From positions 3,224,001-3,288,000 of the forward strand of contig JBLDXI010000013.1 of the NCBI GenBank assembly GCA_047495785.1: 64,000 nucleotides of DNA, written 5' to 3'. This document shows, one piece after another, positions 43,440-54,848 of the stretch (the first letter of the stretch is position 1; each line of letters opens with the position of its first letter). The notes beneath the pieces were generated by a model. That model was given only the letters and a program-made list of their open reading frames with translations. It ran no database searches and was not told the origin of the DNA. The position numbers and the translations under genes were made by a program. Source of the DNA: Lepidodermella squamata (Eukaryota; Gastrotricha).

Positions 43440-46400
43440 ATGACATCAAAAGTTCTGATTCTGATTCTCGCTGTTGTAGCCGCTGTCTCGGGTGACAAAA
43501 CCTACAATGGTGACAAAGTGTTCCAGGTGTACCCAGCAACCGAGGACCATCTAGCTATCCTGCGGCAATTCCTCGACGCCCCGTCGGATCAGTTTGACTA
43601 CTGGGAAGAGCCATCATATGTCAACAACCCAGCTGATATTCACGTTGGCGCTGCTTCAGTTGCCATGTTCACCAACTTGATGCAAACCGTAAACATGCCG
43701 TACAAGCAGTTGATCGGTGATGTTCAAGAAATGATTGACAATGTCAATGCGCAGGATGCGAAAAACCGTAACAACCGCGCCTCTATTGTGGGGACTTATC
43801 CTACCGTAGACGCGTTGAACACGTGGCTTGAAGAGGTTTGCAGTCAGCAGTCAGGATTGGCAACCTGCGGCGATGTGGGCACGTCATTTGAAGGGCGAAC
43901 CTTTAAGTGGATCAAGTTGGGCGCTGACTCTGATTCCCCGAAGCAGAAAATCTGGATCGAAGGCACCATGCATGCAAGGTTAGCTTAAAACATACATTTT
44001 ATTCTCATGCAGTCATCTTCTGTATAATACTTTTTCGTGGTAATATGATAGCTCAAGTTTCACCCTTCATCTTAGCCCCCCGAAAGTCTATTGTTTGAAG
44101 GTCTCACGCTCAGAGAAGGTTTAGGTATTCGCTCCTTGTAGAAACACGGATAGATCCAGGTAACTGAAGTGACAAGTGAGATGAAGATTGAAACAAAAGC
44201 TATCGCGGCCTGTTGCTTGATAGGATCGCTATTTGTAGCAACAACTATCATCACGGCTGCAGGAAATAGGCTCACGCCCGCTAGAATCCCTAGCCAGCTC
44301 GACAGAAATTCGCGTAGGTTAGCTGATACCCCTTTGATCTGCTTCAAATTGTAAGCTGCGATCAAACCGCTTAAAAGCAGCAAGATGACGCTTCCGGTGA
44401 TTGCGCCCAACAGCCCCCACGAAGAGGTTCCGTATACTCTACAGTCTATGAACCTTGATTCGAGAAAGGTGTCTTCATCATCCAAATAGACAGGTGGAGC
44501 AAAAAGGCTTTTCCTGACAGCTTATTTCCTGCAATATGAGCCATGCTACTATAATTATAGCCACTCCAGAGGAGAAAACAGCGGTCGAAATCGTGATTCG
44601 CTTGTCAAAATCAGTCCAAATACTTGAGGGGAAAGTCAGAACAACTTTGTTTAGACCATCGGATACTGTGCCAAACGGCGATAAGGCTCTTGTGAATGAA
44701 ATGACAGTTCCCAACCTGTTCAGACTAGAGCTGGAATTAGCTCGAATTCCAATCGCATTGCTCTTTTTCAAAAGAGCTTTGTTGATGTAATTTTTAATGA
44801 CGAGCCAACGAAATGCCACAGTGCTGAGTGACATACTAGCGCCTAGACTTAGTAATGAGATCGAGGCCGCGACAGTATTACCAGAACTTAGCTCTCTGTC
44901 TGTTATAAAGCAAGCTGCCGCCGTATTGATGATTAAACAACCGACGGCTGCTAGTATTTTCGAATTCCCGTAATCTGTTGGATGTAGTTTCCGTAACAAT
45001 ATCATGAAAATAGATACAACTTGAAATAGCGTGGTTAAAATGATAAAAACCCAGCAAGTTCCAGTAGTTCCACTGTCTAGACTAAGGAAGGATGTGATAA
45101 CATTTGCCCCATCAAGGGGTCTCTTCCCACCTGGCCATGTTATGCCTCCAACATTTTCGAGTTTGTACTTGGCGTAGTCGAAATCGTCGAGGCTGTCATT
45201 GATGATCGAGCGAATGAAGCTAACAGGCTGCATGCCGTTTTGAGGGGTCCATTGAAAAACCGATTCGATATCACCTTGGCCGAGACCTCGAGGGCTGAAT
45301 GACATCTCCGCAATTTTCAACCCTCGAATCTTTGTTTCAAGCATCGAGCGATTGACAACTTTTGACAAAAGGTCAGGGTAGCGATGATAGTCTCGCAGGC
45401 TAAGGTTAAAGAAGCGCTGTAGTCGGCGCTCAGACTCGTGTAGAACCATGGCGGATCGCAAAGAAACGTCATGAAGGGTGTAGGCAAATAAAAAGTCATC
45501 CTCGGAAGTTGTGTTCAACATTCGCATCATTTTATCTCTGAAATCTGCAGCTGTATAACCCAAATCGCAAACGTTGGAGTAGTTAAGTGGCTTAAACATC
45601 GGGCCGTAGAAAAATACCTGCTGCCACTGAATGTCCATGATTTCCCGCGTGCACCGTCGAGGGACCAGAAAGCTGAATTGGGTATTCGCAATTATGAAAA
45701 CATATCGCGGCTTCGTCATTCCGATATTGTAAGCCTCGCATAGAAATTCTGCGACCAGAGACTGCGTGTATATCATGGCGAAAATCACTCGTGCCCCAGA
45801 GTCTTTCAAATTCAGGAGGATTGAAATGTCCGCATTTCTTAGGACATCCAACCATGCTACAGTGAAACCATTCTCCACAGCCTTGTCATTTAAATAGGTA
45901 ACCATTGATAAGTCTGAAACTGCACCGAATGACTCTACAATAATGGCGAATTTGTTCCAGCCTCCTACCTCGCGCATAAATCGAAGATTCGCTACTGCTG
46001 ACGTTTTGAAAGTCGTAACCGAAAGGTATAGATTAGGATATCTACTGTGCTCAGTTAGGTAGGGAGTATTACAGTACGTTGACAGAGCAACGCTATTGAC
46101 GTATGGGAGAAGTGAACCAATAGCTTGACATCCAGTGGAGAGAAGGGGCCCAATAACAACAGGGGATTGATAACCACCATACGCTTCTGAGCCATTCCAT
46201 TCTTGGCGGAATCTTATCAAACGAGTTGTAGCAGCATAACCGTAGTTGTCATCCCTTATGTCACGAATTATCTGGTACCCTGGCAAAATATCGTCACGAT
46301 TGTTGACGTTATCGTAGACTAGCTGCGACGGCAATCCTGATGCGTAAAACACCTTAGGATCTGCGCTTGGTATTGTTGTTAAGCTGAGCTGACGTAGTGA

Positions 46401-47602
46401 GTAAGGCTTGTTAGCACCATTCGCGAACTTGGCGGTGAGTGCTATAAGAAGAGCAACTTTGAGAGACATGATACTGTCGAATAAATCAAGCTTGCTGACA
46501 CAACTTTTTGCGCTGTTTTTTCATCCGAAATTCGACTGCAAAATATGAAAAGGAAATTTCGCAAATGTATGGAACAGGAAACTACTCTACTCTAAACTAA
46601 GTGTTAATTGATGTCATCCTAAATGTAGTTCGAATTTGCTCACTAATGCTTAGTAAAGGAAATCGAAAACTTGAAACGGTTTTCCTAAGGTTGCTTCATT
46701 TTTAGCCCACCGCTATAATAAGGTAAAATGTTCCCAAACTTCACTGTATTTTGAATTACAGAGAATGGCTCTCCGTTGGCACTGTCGTTTATCTTATCGA
46801 CCGATTGGTCAACACTTACTCGAAAGATCCTGAAGCTAAGCGGATGCTGGACACCTACGATTGGTACATTATTCCCGTTTCAAACCCAGACGGCTACGAA
46901 TACACCCGGAAGGAGCGTTTGTGGCGCAAAACCCGTTCGAACTACGGCAGTAAAACATGCCTTGGCGCTGATCCTAACCGCAACTGGAACTACACCTTTG
47001 GAGGTAATTGAAAGTTTCAGCTAAAAGCAAGTGTCATTCGTTTTTTCTTTATACTAGCATCTGGCGCCAGCTCACAGCCTTGCTCTGATACCTACCGTGG
47101 AAAGTCAGCCTTTTCAGAGCCGGAGACTAAGGCGCTGTCCGACTTCATCTTTGCTAACAAGGACAATAGCCGTGTTTATTTCTCTCTCCATACCTACTCG
47201 CAATACTGGTTGATCCCATACGGTGTTAAACAGAGTGGTACCAGCAAGCCCTCTGATTACACCGAACTGGTAGGAGATTTTGGCTTTAAATCTGTTAAAA
47301 AAACATTTTCATTGATACCTATGTCGTAGGAACGCGTTGCAAAAGTTGGCGTCGCTGCCCTTCAAGCTGTTAACAAAAAGACCTGGAAAGCGGGTAATAT
47401 CGTCGATCTCCTGTATGAAGCTTCGGGTGGCTCGATCGACTGGGCTAAGGCTGTGGCTGGCATCAAGTACAGCTATTGCTTAGAGCTGCGCCCTGGTAAG
47501 AACAGTATCAACGGATTCGTTCAGCCAGAGTCTGAAATCACCCCAAGTGGTCTCGAGGTCTGGGCTGGACTCATTGCTGCCATCGATGCTATCCCTAACT
47601 AA
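43440..47602 (+). CDS. Pro-carboxypeptidase split by a 2.8-kb intron hosting another gene (CP7)
   Basis: Four exons: 43440-43978, 46762-47003, 47058-47269 and 47330-47602; 421 aa. Signal peptide MTSKVLILILAVVAAVSG, propeptide TYNGDKVFQVYP, zinc site HAREWLSVG, WRKTRS, PNRNWN, SLHTYS, Tyr248 in LLYEASGGS, catalytic Glu in LELRPG. Position 255 is Ile, the bovine CPA residue. The first intron (43979-46761) cuts the Arg codon of HAREW, so exon 1 ends with the first zinc ligand and exon 2 begins with the second. This intron contains the complete minus-strand GPCR-2 gene. Both exon junctions are in phase, so CP7 itself appears intact. It is closest to CP6. Confidence 0.92.
44072..46469 (-). pseudogene. 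Class C GPCR with a one-base frameshift, nested in CP7 intron (GPCR-2)
   Basis: The minus-strand reading frame opens at 46469 with a signal peptide (MSLKVALLIALTAKFANG), continues through a Venus-flytrap domain and spans 1-4, and stops at 44478. The rest of the seven-span domain (44524-44072, ending in a short basic tail) is in the next frame. The total span is 2398 nt, exactly one base more than 799 codons, and the implied length matches GPCR-1 (796 aa). In the family the break falls just after span 4 (VAWLILQEI) and before the second extracellular loop. No GT-AG pair of suitable length can repair the frame. So this is either a recent pseudogene or a single-base sequence error; the otherwise intact frame favours recent loss or error. 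Confidence 0.75.
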
Positions 47603-48088
47603 GAATTGTTGCTCTTTTACTGAATAACGCAATGCTATATTACAATTATCAGCTTTGAGCCTGCAATTTGATGAACCCAAGTAAATCATTTTCGCAATTC
47701 ACCTCTTACGATAATTTTCAAGCTCCAAAATAAAGGAGTAAATAAAAATATTAGGCTTCATTTTGATCTTCAATTTAGCCGTTTTGATCCGCCCAAGATT
47801 GGTTTGAGCCTGAAGTGACCTAAAAAGTGAATGGAAGTAGGTAACTATGTTGGAGTTAGTGTTACTTAAAAGCTTGTGGTGTTCAACTGTAGGAAAAAAC
47901 TGTAGGAAACACTGTAACATAGCAGAAAACTCCAAATGTACTCGAAATTTTCACGGGGAAACTTTATTATTCTACAGCGGTATTTACAATTACCGGTTGA
48001 GTTGGATTAGTGTTCAATGCTAGAGCATAAGCTGATTGTCCAACTTAATAACGGCGAATGACCTGGAGTTGCGATGCCTGTGGAAATT
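47603..48088. other. Intergenic between CP7 and Ly6-like gene (convergent)
   Basis: About 490 nt with no supportable gene; the neighbours converge here. An AATAAA for CP7 is near 47741 (AAATAAAAATATTAG). No repeat was recognised. Confidence 0.4.
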
Positions 48089-48460
48089 CTAGAGGCAAAA
48101 TTTAACGCGACATCCAGCCTCGCCGTTGCACTTGTCGGAGCAGCATTGGCAACTAAACTGCGTCGTATTTTCGGGTGCCCCCATCACGTTGACCATGATC
48201 TTTTCGCCACAGGCGCTCGTGTCACTTTCACAATCGTATCCAATTGACGAATATGGATGCGGATACGTAGTAGAGCTCATTGTTCGAGAGCAGGAGGTAC
48301 AGCCACTTTCCAGCTTAATCTGGTCGCCGTGGTCTCTCGGATTGATTGAAATCGATGAGCTCGTCATCGACGACACCTCGCCTTTGTAGCAAGTCAGGCC
48401 ATTCGAGCAACCAACAACAATCGACAAGGCAAGAAAGACAATCAGAATTGATTTAACCAT
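48089..48460 (-). CDS. Small secreted cysteine-rich protein, Ly6/three-finger-like
   Basis: A single-exon minus-strand ORF of 123 aa. Residues 1-21 form a signal peptide (MVKSILIVFLALSIVVGCSNG). The mature part begins LTCYKG, a typical first strand of Ly6/uPAR-like domains, and has eleven cysteines, including a CQCCSDKCN block near the end comparable to the CCxxDxCN signature. No C-terminal hydrophobic GPI signal follows, so it is probably secreted. Alternatively it is another disulphide-rich family; the loop between the third and fourth cysteines is long. No partner is suggested by its neighbours. Single-exon structure is unusual for this window. Confidence 0.6.
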   Translation of the reverse strand: MVKSILIVFLALSIVVGCSNGLTCYKGEVSSMTSSSISINPRDHGDQIKLESGCTSCSRTMSSTTYPHPYSSIGYDCESDTSACGEKIMVNVMGAPENTTQFSCQCCSDKCNGEAGCRVKFCL

Positions 48461-48945
48461 TTTTTAACCAGGAAATTATTTACAGCAGGATAAATACCTA
48501 TGCTTTGAATCCTCTGCAGCTTGACGCACTGGGTTGACAGTGTAAACAAAATGCCAAGTGATTTAACCCGAAAAAAACTGGCGATCTAATTATGAGATTA
48601 AGCAAACAAATCCCTGGATATGGGCAACGATATTTTGTTATAGACTATGTGCATATAATAGGTATTGTTTAATAACGCTGCGATTGGGACAACTTGGGAC
48701 AAAATTGGGACAAAGGTGGGGCATGGTTCCTTGGAGGAATGGAATGATGTACTATTATACTCCAAGCGTAGTTTATCTTGGACGTCGACCGCTTGCTAGG
48801 TTGCAGTTCGGTGCAAACAGAGCTAAGAAGTCCGGTTTGAGGTAATGCATTTCTTGTATGTAGTCAGTATCAGCAATCGCGACCAAGCAAGCGGAACCAG
48901 GCTGCGTAAAAGAGGGCCATCAAACCCCTCCGTTAAGTTGCGTCG

Positions 48946-49189
48946 TTATAATATGAGACAGCCCAAATATTCATTTTATTTGTATTTTATTTTTAGTTTT
49001 TGAAATTTTATTTTCTGGATACTTTAAGATACTGTTAATGCCGATACTTATTTTCAGAAAAAAATCCTCTATTTTATGAGCAAAAAACCGACATTTCCAA
49101 ACAATTAATACCTTGGTTGCTTCGTGGTGAAGTTCTCTAATAACAGTGAAAAGTTGGGCTGTTTTCTGGCGGAGTGTCTCATATTATAA
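48946..49189. mobile_element. Short MITE-like element
   Basis: Perfect 15-nt inverted termini: TTATAATATGAGACA at 48946-48960 and its complement at 49175-49189, with a second facing pair (AGCCCAA / TTGGGCT) just inside. The 244-nt element is AT-rich and noncoding. TTA or TA at each edge could be the target duplication. Confidence 0.6.
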
Positions 49190-50306
49190 ATTCGCATTTT
49201 GAGACAAAATAATGTGCGAAATTTTTCCCATAATCAATGAACAAAACCGGTGGGGTGTTGTAGGGTTTCATGGTCAAGGAACACACAGAATTTCACGCGT
49301 AATCGGATGGTATCAATGCCGACATCTGAAATAACCTGCTACACCTTCAAATCCTTCTTGAATTTATCCGGATAAAATAACAAGGTTGTATTCAAGATAA
49401 TCGTCATTTGACAGTTGGAATTAAACTGGGTCACTAAATTTGAACAAAATTCGAAAAATCAATACCGTAACGAGGAGTAACTTTGGACAAAACGTGTTTT
49501 CGGACATGGAAAATTGAAAAACAGCATTATTTGCTCCTAAATTTCTTAACGATTGGCCACAGCTGACGCCGAATTTCGGAACTAGCTCATGCACGAGTTT
49601 CCTACCTTTTCTCACTTATTTATCTCTGTACCGTCCAAAAGTGTCAAAAATTACTCCGTTTTTCACCTGTTTTTCAGGTAAATAGCCTGCTAAAACGCAT
49701 CGTCCAAATGTTATTTTTCTTCGATTATTGGGAGAGAATAGATAAGAGATTTTTTTAAATATCATGAATGCATACCTGCCAAATTTTATTGAAAACTGTT
49801 CGATTATTAGAAAAAGTTAGAAGGGGGTCCCAAAACGGTATCCAAAGTCTCACGGCTTGGAACTTTTTCTGAAAACAGATTTCTACCCCAATCGTGTTGA
49901 GTTTTATGTCAAACAAAATCTGAAGAGACGGAGAATTTTATGCTAAAAACCCTTGATTTAAAAGTTTAACCCTGAAAAGTTAAACGATTGCAAACACCTT
50001 CTCGGACAGCTCGAGGCAAATAACTTATTTTTGTGTTTTGCGGAGATGCCCGGAAAATTTATTACAGCGTCGAATGATGGCTGCCCGGACACCATAAAAA
50101 CGGCAGTGATCTGGTTTATAATTTAGCTCTGTTGGATTGCTTGAATTTCAGATAATGTCATGGTGAATGATACAGCTCTGAATTTGTAATCTCCACTCGG
50201 AAATATTTGCTTTTCAGATCAAGCGCGTCATGGGTCAGTGGAGCAACACCTGTTTTTCTGTTTCACTCTATATTCACTAAACAAACGATGTCCGGTTGTA
50301 CAACAG

Positions 50307-50360
50307 CCTATTACACAGCCTATTACACAGCCTATTACACAGTCTATTACACAGCCTGGT
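50307..50360. repeat. 12-bp tandem repeat
   Basis: Four to five copies of CCTATTACACAG lie in tandem, one with CCT changed to TCT. The array sits about 130 nt upstream of NPC2-1. A short ORF through it gives AYYT repeats and is not regarded as a gene. Confidence 0.8.
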
Positions 50361-50483
50361 TATGTGTATTTAACCCGTTGCGCCGACGAGAAATTTTCAT
50401 CACCAGACATTTTTTGATCACTTGCGCTTGGATTTGACCTACTTTTACTCGCTTTAAATTATTTGTTGAAGTTCGCCGAATCT

Positions 50484-51045
50484 ATGTTCAAGTTGCTTCT
50501 TGTTGTGTTTTCCTTCGCTGTTTTGGTCTCAACTATTCAAAGCGTTGTTTGGCGTGATTGTGGTAAATTTCCCGTTTACAAATTTTGGTTTAATAATTTT
50601 AAAAATTTATTGAAGGTTCAAAAACTGGAAAAGTTCTTCGCCTGGTCGTTTACAATTGCACAACCCGTCATAGATGCTTCTTGAAACGCGGCACAAATCA
50701 AACTGTGGAAATTACAGTTCAGCCAAGTTTGTTATTTTCCAATTTTTCTCTTTCAATTTTCAATTTTTTCATTTGATAGTTGCGTTTACGAAGCGAGTTC
50801 AAGCCGAGGCTTATGTCGTAGCAGGCCGCCACGAAATTCACGTTCCATCGTACGAATCTGACGCCTGCAAGCCGCGCGGATCTCTCGACTGCCCCCTGCA
50901 TACTCTGGGCCAATACACCTATCGCAATGTGATCTACGTCAACCCAAGCTACCCGGAAATGTTCCTCGTCGGCAAATGGAAGCTGCGAGACGACCGCGAT
51001 CAGGTCCTCGCCTGCGTCATGGTACCCATTGAAATTGTGTCATGA
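50484..51045 (+). CDS. NPC2-like ML-domain secreted protein (NPC2-1)
   Basis: Three exons: 50484-50562, 50616-50726 and 50780-51045; 151 aa. The ATG at 50484 begins the signal peptide (MFKLLLVVFSFAVLVSTIQS); an in-frame ATG at 50463 is less suitable. The mature protein starts VWRDCG, the family's N-terminal motif. Six cysteines occur in the NPC2 pattern: DCG, a pair in NCTTRHRC, a pair around DACKPRGSLDC, and one in LACVMVPIEIV. Members bind sterols or other lipids in a beta-sandwich cavity in lysosomes or outside the cell. The first intron ends in AAG. First of four tandem copies. Confidence 0.88.
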
Positions 51046-52118
51046 TCGCCGCAGCCGCCTTAACATTTTAATCTTTTTCCGAACTTTTTAAAATTCGATA
51101 TTATTTGTGGAGATTGTATACTGCTTTGTTGTTGGTTTGCAATAATTGGTGATGCTTTTTGATGAGTTTTATTGGCAAAACACGACAATAAAGTTTGATA
51201 ATTATGTTTGAGTGTATTGACTCTTAAAACTAATGGAGAACGGAATCAAGTACGTTTTTGGAATTTTGAGAGGAAACACCTCGCCCTTACAAAGCCGAGT
51301 GCGCCGTTTGCTGAACCATTTTGGTTTACTTTTGCTGAGCGCATCCTCTTCACCAGATCGCCTCACTTCACCAGAATTAAGTGTATCACGATCAACCAGC
51401 CAGATTGCTAACTTGAAAATGCTCCTGCTAGCCATCGACATCTCTTGTATAACGTGGAAAAATAGTAGGAAAATTATGAAAAATATATTGGTTACAACTG
51501 ATTTTTCAGCTTGCATTATCTCACCTTCGAGATTTTTCGTAGTAATTTTAAAGCCTGATTTTGGTGCAAACATGGTTGCTATGAGATCTGCTTTGACAAA
51601 ATTCACAAAGTCAATAATTTCGCCAAATCCTGAAGTCGATATTGAATGGGCAAATGGCCATTTGGCTAGGACATATTCTTAAGCTAGAAAAGAACGTCTA
51701 AAGTCAGGCTTATATGAACATTTTGACACACCGATTTCTGTTCAAATATTTCGCGACTTCTGATTGAGGATCGAATCAGGCTAAAACGAAATTATCGAAT
51801 TCCTCGACTCAGCGATTGGTTTTATTCACAAAAATTGGAATCAGGTTGCTCTTCCACTCCAAGCTAAATTTTTGTTGTCCGATAGAATATGATTGATATA
51901 GACATGGGTCTATTGAAAATGGTTTTCTCTGAATCCCACCTTTTCATTTGTCCCCAGTCTCTTTTAAACTTTAAACTTTGAACTCGACGCTCAAACTTAA
52001 TCTGATACATTCAAGGCAACAGGCCTCATCGTTTAATTCGCGTGCCCTCATGGACGATCCTAAATTTCAAAATTCTCAGAACATAAAATTTAACATAAAG
52101 ACAACTAAACACGTAAAA
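51046..52118. other. Intergenic NPC2-1 to NPC2-2
   Basis: 1.07 kb. Open frames exist on both strands at 51202-51682 but overlap each other and show no family features. AATAAA for NPC2-1 is near 51189. No element was recognised. Confidence 0.4.
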
Positions 52119-53734
52119 ATGACTCTCATTTTGTATTCGGTCGCTATCATCCTTGTATTTGTTGGGTCTACATTTGCGGTACTTTGGCGAGATTGCGGTA
52201 ATTAATTACCGTCATTTGGGGCAAAATGAACCTTTGGGGCTAATTGGCCAAAAATTGAGGTTTTCACATTTTTATCGATAGCTCAAAAACTACAAGATAA
52301 AACTTCACAAAAATTTACGGGGACGATTATCAACAAGCCTTTTACAAGCCTGTAAATTTTCAGCCAGGTATGTCCCGGAATGAGGTCACAGCATGTTGTT
52401 GTTTAAAGGTGAGTTTGGGGAGGTAAAAACGACTCCTCTAAATTGAATTACCTGGAGCCAATCACGAGGTTTGATGTTCAGATGAAATTTTTTCCTTCGA
52501 CCATTTTCGTCGTAGATGACAGCAAAAAAAACCGCGACCCCAGGCGATGCACAGGTATGGCTAGGTGATTGTGGCCAAATTACCCCATGGAAAACTCAAT
52601 GATGGGGGCTAATTGGCCACCCTTATCCTTATAATGGGTTTTTAATATTTGACGATTGTGAGGGTTGAATGGTCGAGTGGTTGTGATGCGTCATCAGAGC
52701 TTGCGAGTGATCTGATGAGCGACGGTTCGAATCCTCATAAAGTAGCATTTTGTTTGCTACGCATTTGATTTTTTAATTTTTTCTGTTAATTTTCCATTTT
52801 AATTATTCTACTAACACCACGTATCCCGGGCATTTCTTTTGTTCGGGAGGCGTTTGAAAGTTGCTCAGCAGTAAAACTATCAGAAAAAACGGAGAAACTA
52901 ATTAAAAATTATTAGTAAAATGGACAATTGAAACCAAAAAATTAAAAATTAAATGCGTAGCAAAAAAAATGCTACTTTATGAGGATTCGAACCGTCGCTC
53001 ATCAGATCACTCAAGTTCTGATGACGCATCACAACCATTCGACCATTCAACCCTCACAATCATCAAATATTAAAAACCCATTATAAGGATAAGGGTGGCC
53101 AATTAGCCCCAAAACACCTGTCCAATTTGCCCCAAACTTGGGGCAAAATGAGCTTCCTATAAAATCGGAATCAGGACCCTCTGAAACGTGTAAAAATGCG
53201 AAAAAAACAGGGGGTCATTTTTTTCCCGCGGCCATTTTGCCCCAATTTACGGTAAAAGAGGAAATATGGTAGATTCCAATTTTCGATTGATCAACCAGGT
53301 TCCGATGCTACCATACTCAGTGTTGAAATTCCAAGCTGTCCAAAACGACGCCGATGTGAACTCGCGCATGGTTCGAACCACTCATTGGAAGTTGAATTCG
53401 ATACGGGACGTGAGTCCTATGTTTTTAGATTTTTCCTAATTTATATTAATTTTATTCAGATCGCGGTGCCTTGGATGTTGATGTTCAGCTGAAAGGCGTG
53501 ACAAACATCAAGCTTCTGGGCAATTTTCTCACCGTTTCATTCCCGATCCCGGAACACTCAGCGTGCAAATCTGGCTTGTCCTGCCCTATATTTCCATTCA
53601 CGCGCTATCAATACCGCCTGTTGTTCTCGGTGCACGCAAAATATCCTCGAAAAACAATGAACATCAGATGGGAGTTCAAAGACCAGGAAGAAAAAAGCAT
53701 CCTCTGCACGATCATACCTATTCAAATCGTATAA
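52119..53734 (+). CDS. NPC2-like ML-domain secreted protein (NPC2-2)
   Basis: Three exons: 52119-52197, 53299-53409 and 53460-53734; 154 aa. Signal peptide MTLILYSVAIILVFVGSTFA, then VLWRDCG. Cysteines follow the family pattern (SCPKRRRC, ACKSGLSC, LCTIIPIQIV). The first intron, at the same DCG position as in NPC2-1 and -3, is 1.1 kb instead of about 55 nt because a fold-back element fills it. The core differs strongly from its neighbours (INIKLLGNFLTVSFPIP region), which suggests a different lipid pocket. The open frame upstream of 52119 is not used, as the signal peptide starts here. Confidence 0.85.
52206..53255. mobile_element. 1-kb fold-back element with tRNA-like arms inside NPC2-2 intron
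   Basis: Termini TTACCGTCATTTGGGGCAAA (from 52206) and TTTGCCCCAATTTACGGTAA (to 53255) are imperfect inverted repeats flanked by TAA/AA. Inside, arms at about 52606-52776 and 52935-53110 are inverted copies of roughly 170 nt. Each arm holds a sequence resembling a class II tRNA: an A-box-like TGGTCGAGTGGTTG (52669-52682) and the B box GGTTCGAATCC (52724-52734), with TGAGG/CCTCA ends that could pair. The anticodon arm is not convincing, so it is a tRNA-derived repeat rather than a tRNA gene. GGGGCAAAAT and GGCCAATTAGCCCC words recur through the element. Confidence 0.75.
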
Positions 53735-53995
53735 CACAAAAGCTAATATCGATGTAATAATTCAAATTATTATATTCACGACTTTATATTGTTGGAAACG
53801 GAAATTTTGTTTTGAACCAGATAATTGTTATATATAATGCCGATTTTTTTAGTAAAAAAATAATTGCATATTTTTCGGTTTTTTTTTAATTGGTTGCTGC
53901 GCATTTCCCCCAGAATCAAGATCTGAAAAAAAGAAAATTCAATCAGTCTTAATTTGCAATTTTTTTAACCACATTTTTTGTTGAGATTTTATACG

Positions 53996-54544
53996 ATGTT
54001 GATCTACATATTAGTCCTACTCACACTAGCCGGCGATATAATCTCAGCAATACAATGGCGTGATTGTGGTGCGGCTATTTATCGTATTTTTCAAAGCTAA
54101 AAATAATGTCAGGGTCTATTTTTAGGCTCGGAGACGGGAAAAGTCGTGCGCGTTGTCATTCCAAGGTGTCCATACAATACGCAGCGGTGTTACACCCTTC
54201 GAGGCCTGAATCACACCTTTGAAATATACTTCGAATCCAGTAATATTTTTTCAAATATATTGCCTTTAAAGAAATGTTCAATTTTAGCTAAGGCTACGAA
54301 GGAAGTGAATGCCGAGGGTTTTGCGATAATCAACACGCTGCCGATGAAGTACACCTTCCCGATACCAAATGCGTGTGATCATGGGATATCATGCCCGCTG
54401 GAACCGAATCGCGAGTACCACTACAAAAATGCCATCTACATCCCGCATGAAGTTCCTCGCGTTATGGCCATGGCTAAACTGGTGCTGAAGGACGACGACG
54501 ACAAAAGCATAGTCTGCTGCTTGATCCCAATCAAAGTTATCTAA
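53996..54544 (+). CDS. NPC2-like ML-domain secreted protein (NPC2-3)
   Basis: Three exons: 53996-54068, 54126-54239 and 54288-54544; 147 aa. The first exon is short and encodes MLIYILVLLTLAGDIISA followed by IQWRDCG. Cysteines: RCPYNTQRC, ACDHGISC, and Cys-Cys in IVCCLIPIKVI, so one more than the six-cysteine pattern. Intron positions and phases are the same as in NPC2-1 and -2. Only 260 nt separate it from NPC2-2. Expected role: an extracellular or lysosomal lipid carrier. Confidence 0.85.
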
Positions 54545-54848
54545 GAACACGTCTTTTTATTTCGTCGATTTTCAGCCAATCAAAATAATTTTACTCTAAT
54601 TTTTTCAAATGCCTTACTTTTGTTGAAGAATAAATTGACCATAACTTTCGCGGGAAAAGCACTAATAGTTAACTGTGCGTAATATGGGTTGATTAAACAT
54701 GTGTTCGAGAAAATCGCGTGTCGAAATCGCGTGCTTGCAAACTGCTGCCTTCAGACCCCTGTAAATCGTTCAGAAACTTACAATTTCATTTTAAAACCTC
54801 ACACATTTTATAATCACATTTATTGTTGTTTTCAATTTATAATTAACC

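Larger units (their letters stand above)
48461..50483. other. 2-kb spacer before the NPC2 array
   Basis: No gene was found. It contains a MITE-like element at 48946-49189 and a 12-bp tandem repeat at 50307-50360. The rest is unremarkable AT-rich DNA with short unsupported ORFs. Confidence 0.5.

Noticed and set aside
44478-44560. A short intron to explain the GPCR-2 frame change
   Set aside because: Every GT...AG pair tested there either removes span 4, leaves the TAA in frame, or has the wrong length modulo three.
50307-50360. CRISPR-like direct repeats
   Set aside because: Contiguous 12-bp copies without spacers in animal DNA; a simple tandem repeat.
51202-51682. Overlapping ORFs on both strands (134 and 149 aa)
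   Set aside because: They overlap each other antisense, lack signal peptides or motifs, and sit in a spacer between NPC2 genes.
52663-52737. tRNA gene (class II, Ser/Leu-like)
   Set aside because: A- and B-box words are present, but the anticodon arm and T stem do not fold properly and the same sequence is repeated inverted in a transposon-like element.
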